From Armatimonadota bacterium (lineage in GTDB: Bacteria > Armatimonadota > Fimbriimonadia > Fimbriimonadales > Fimbriimonadaceae): 23,253 nucleotides of DNA. A program made the translations under genes and the position numbers. The notes under the pieces were generated by a model. It was given only the letters and a program-made list of their open reading frames with translations, did no database searches and was not told the DNA's origin. The stretch is from NCBI GenBank assembly GCA_023392285.1, contig JAEVZK010000069.1, positions 1 through 23,253 of the forward strand, written 5' to 3'. The stretch's first letter is position 1; the number at the start of each line of letters is the position of its first letter. Shown piece by piece: positions 22,326 to 23,253 of this stretch.

Positions 22326-23177
22326 TTAAGCTTTGCCGAGACCGGCGGGAGCGCGACTCTTCCCGAGCAGCCCAGCGAGTGCGATGATGGTAATGACGTA
22401 TGGCAGCGAGGAAAACACTTCGGCAGGAATGTCCGCGCCGGCGAGTTTGGTTCCCTGAAGCTGCAACTGGAGCGCCTGAAAGAATCCGAAGGCAATCGAG
22501 GCGGCAAAAGCAGGAATGGGCCGCCAGCTTCCCAGGATCAGGGCAGCGAGCGCAATATAGCCGCGTCCCGCCGTCATCGCTTCTGTAAACTGGCCCGCAC
22601 TGCTGAAGATCATATTGCCGGCAATTCCCGTGAATACGCCGGTTGCGATTAGGCTGAGAAAACGCACCTTCAAAGGTTGCACACCCATCAACCTTGCTTT
22701 GTCGGGATCGCTGCCGACCGCGAACAAGCGAAGGCCTCCTCTCGCGTTCCGAACGTAAAGGAACAGAAGGAAGGGCAGTACGAAGGCGAGCACGTAGTAA
22801 AAGTTATCCGGGAGTACGGGCAGCGAGTTGGCATCGGGGTCGGAGAAGCGCGCGTTCAAGTAATTCGTCCCTCCGGCCGCAAGCAGGTTGATTGCCATGC
22901 CGCTGATGATGTGGTCTAGCCGATACGTTTGCGTCAGCACCCAGTGCAGCAGGCTCATCAAGATGGCGGCGACGATCGCGGCCCCCAACGCCGCCCATGT
23001 GTTGTGCCAGGCCAGCGTCGCCAAATAGCCTGCGCAAGCAGCCGTCAGCATTTTCCCCTCAAGAGCAATATTGATGATGCCGCTGCGTTCGCTGGTGAAG
23101 CCGCCCATCGCTGCCAGAATGAGCGGACTCGACAAGGCGATCGTGCTGAGCAGGAGGGTTGTCCAGACGTTATGCAC
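22326..23177 (-). CDS. ABC transporter permease, nucleoside/simple-sugar type (YufQ/NupQ-like)
   Basis: A 283-residue inner-membrane permease of the BPD_transp_2 group with about eight to ten hydrophobic helices. The signature ERSGIINIALEGKMLTAA near the N-terminus is characteristic of the second permease of nucleoside importers fed by a BmpA-type lipoprotein; GLRLFAVGSDPDKARLMGV is the cytoplasmic loop that contacts the ATPase, and the GRGYIALAALILG segment is also conserved. GTG 23177 is chosen because AAGGCGG lies nine bases upstream and it overlaps the end of the previous permease gene by eight bases; TTG 23219 is an alternative that would add 14 residues. The substrate is not certain. 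Confidence 0.88.
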   Translation of the reverse strand: MHNVWTTLLLSTIALSSPLILAAMGGFTSERSGIINIALEGKMLTAACAGYLATLAWHNTWAALGAAIVAAILMSLLHWVLTQTYRLDHIISGMAINLLAAGGTNYLNARFSDPDANSLPVLPDNFYYVLAFVLPFLLFLYVRNARGGLRLFAVGSDPDKARLMGVQPLKVRFLSLIATGVFTGIAGNMIFSSAGQFTEAMTAGRGYIALAALILGSWRPIPAFAASIAFGFFQALQLQLQGTKLAGADIPAEVFSSLPYVITIIALAGLLGKSRAPAGLGKA

Positions 23178-23253
23178 TGGCGGTGCCCGCCTTGCGATAG
23201 CGAACGGCCGCCGCAACAATGATCAGAATTCCTAAAAGGATTCCGGTGATACC
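23170..23253 (-). CDS. C-terminus of the upstream ABC transporter permease (cut by window edge)
   Basis: The last 27 codons read GITGILLGILIIVAAAVRYR then KAGTASA and TAA at 23172-23170. A hydrophobic helix followed by a short basic tail, ending in an eight-base overlap with the next permease gene, is what the first permease (YufP/NupP-like) of this importer family would show. The ATPase and binding-protein genes would be expected further upstream, outside the window. The identity rests mainly on context. Confidence 0.6.
   Translation of the reverse strand, partial: GITGILLGILIIVAAAVRYRKAGTASA

Noticed and set aside
1..23253. CRISPR arrays, tRNA or rRNA genes
   Set aside because: No regularly spaced direct repeats, no TTCGA-type T-loop in a cloverleaf context and no conserved rRNA segment were seen by eye; a covariance-model scan was not possible.

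Overview
The window comes from a bacterial chromosome of roughly 55% GC. It mixes housekeeping genes (clpB, mnmE, cmk, aroA, rdgB, mutM, flagellin) with lineage-specific secreted proteins, including one with a PEP-CTERM tail. This mix, the plant-type zincless Fpg and the many genes with a -10-like TANNNT box only 5-7 bases before the start codon would fit a member of Armatimonadota (Fimbriimonas-like). That assignment is an inference; there is no rRNA or other decisive marker here.

Left edge (1-1983): the end of an IS3-type insertion sequence, with the first 19 codons of its transposase OrfA, abuts a gpsA-like dehydrogenase gene. A two-helix membrane protein of unknown function overlaps the dehydrogenase gene by four bases. 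Parts of this pair look AT-rich compared with the rest, so it is a plausible acquired cassette.

Core cluster (1990-9586, minus strand): aroA, cmk, an amidohydrolase, mnmE and clpB follow each other head to tail. A perfect inverted repeat lies in front of clpB. rdgB diverges from aroA across 31 bases. A small basic protein of 41 residues and mutM (minus strand) follow, then a PEP-CTERM protein (plus strand).

Motility and envelope region (12422-16827): a flagellin gene with a recognisable sigma-28 promoter and a strong terminator, then an MFS exporter, a LemA-family protein and a convergent TolB-like beta-propeller lipoprotein.

Decaying or recoded stretch (16980-18680): a small beta-rich protein, an HNH nuclease gene interrupted by one in-frame TGA, and a lipocalin-like gene interrupted by one in-frame TAA. 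In both interrupted genes the downstream part continues the same protein in the same frame. A methyltransferase diverges from this group through overlapping promoter elements.

Right edge (19522-23253): a bidirectional terminator, an S41/PDZ protease, a secreted protein with two LolA-like halves, and two permease genes of a nucleoside/sugar ABC importer; the outer permease is cut by the window end. The secreted protein starts three bases after the complete permease gene.

The strongest pattern across genes is the TANNNT box at a fixed short distance from the start in 11 genes, which predicts widespread leaderless transcripts alongside classical Shine-Dalgarno genes. No stretch longer than 300 bases lacks a gene. 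No CRISPR array, rRNA or tRNA was seen.
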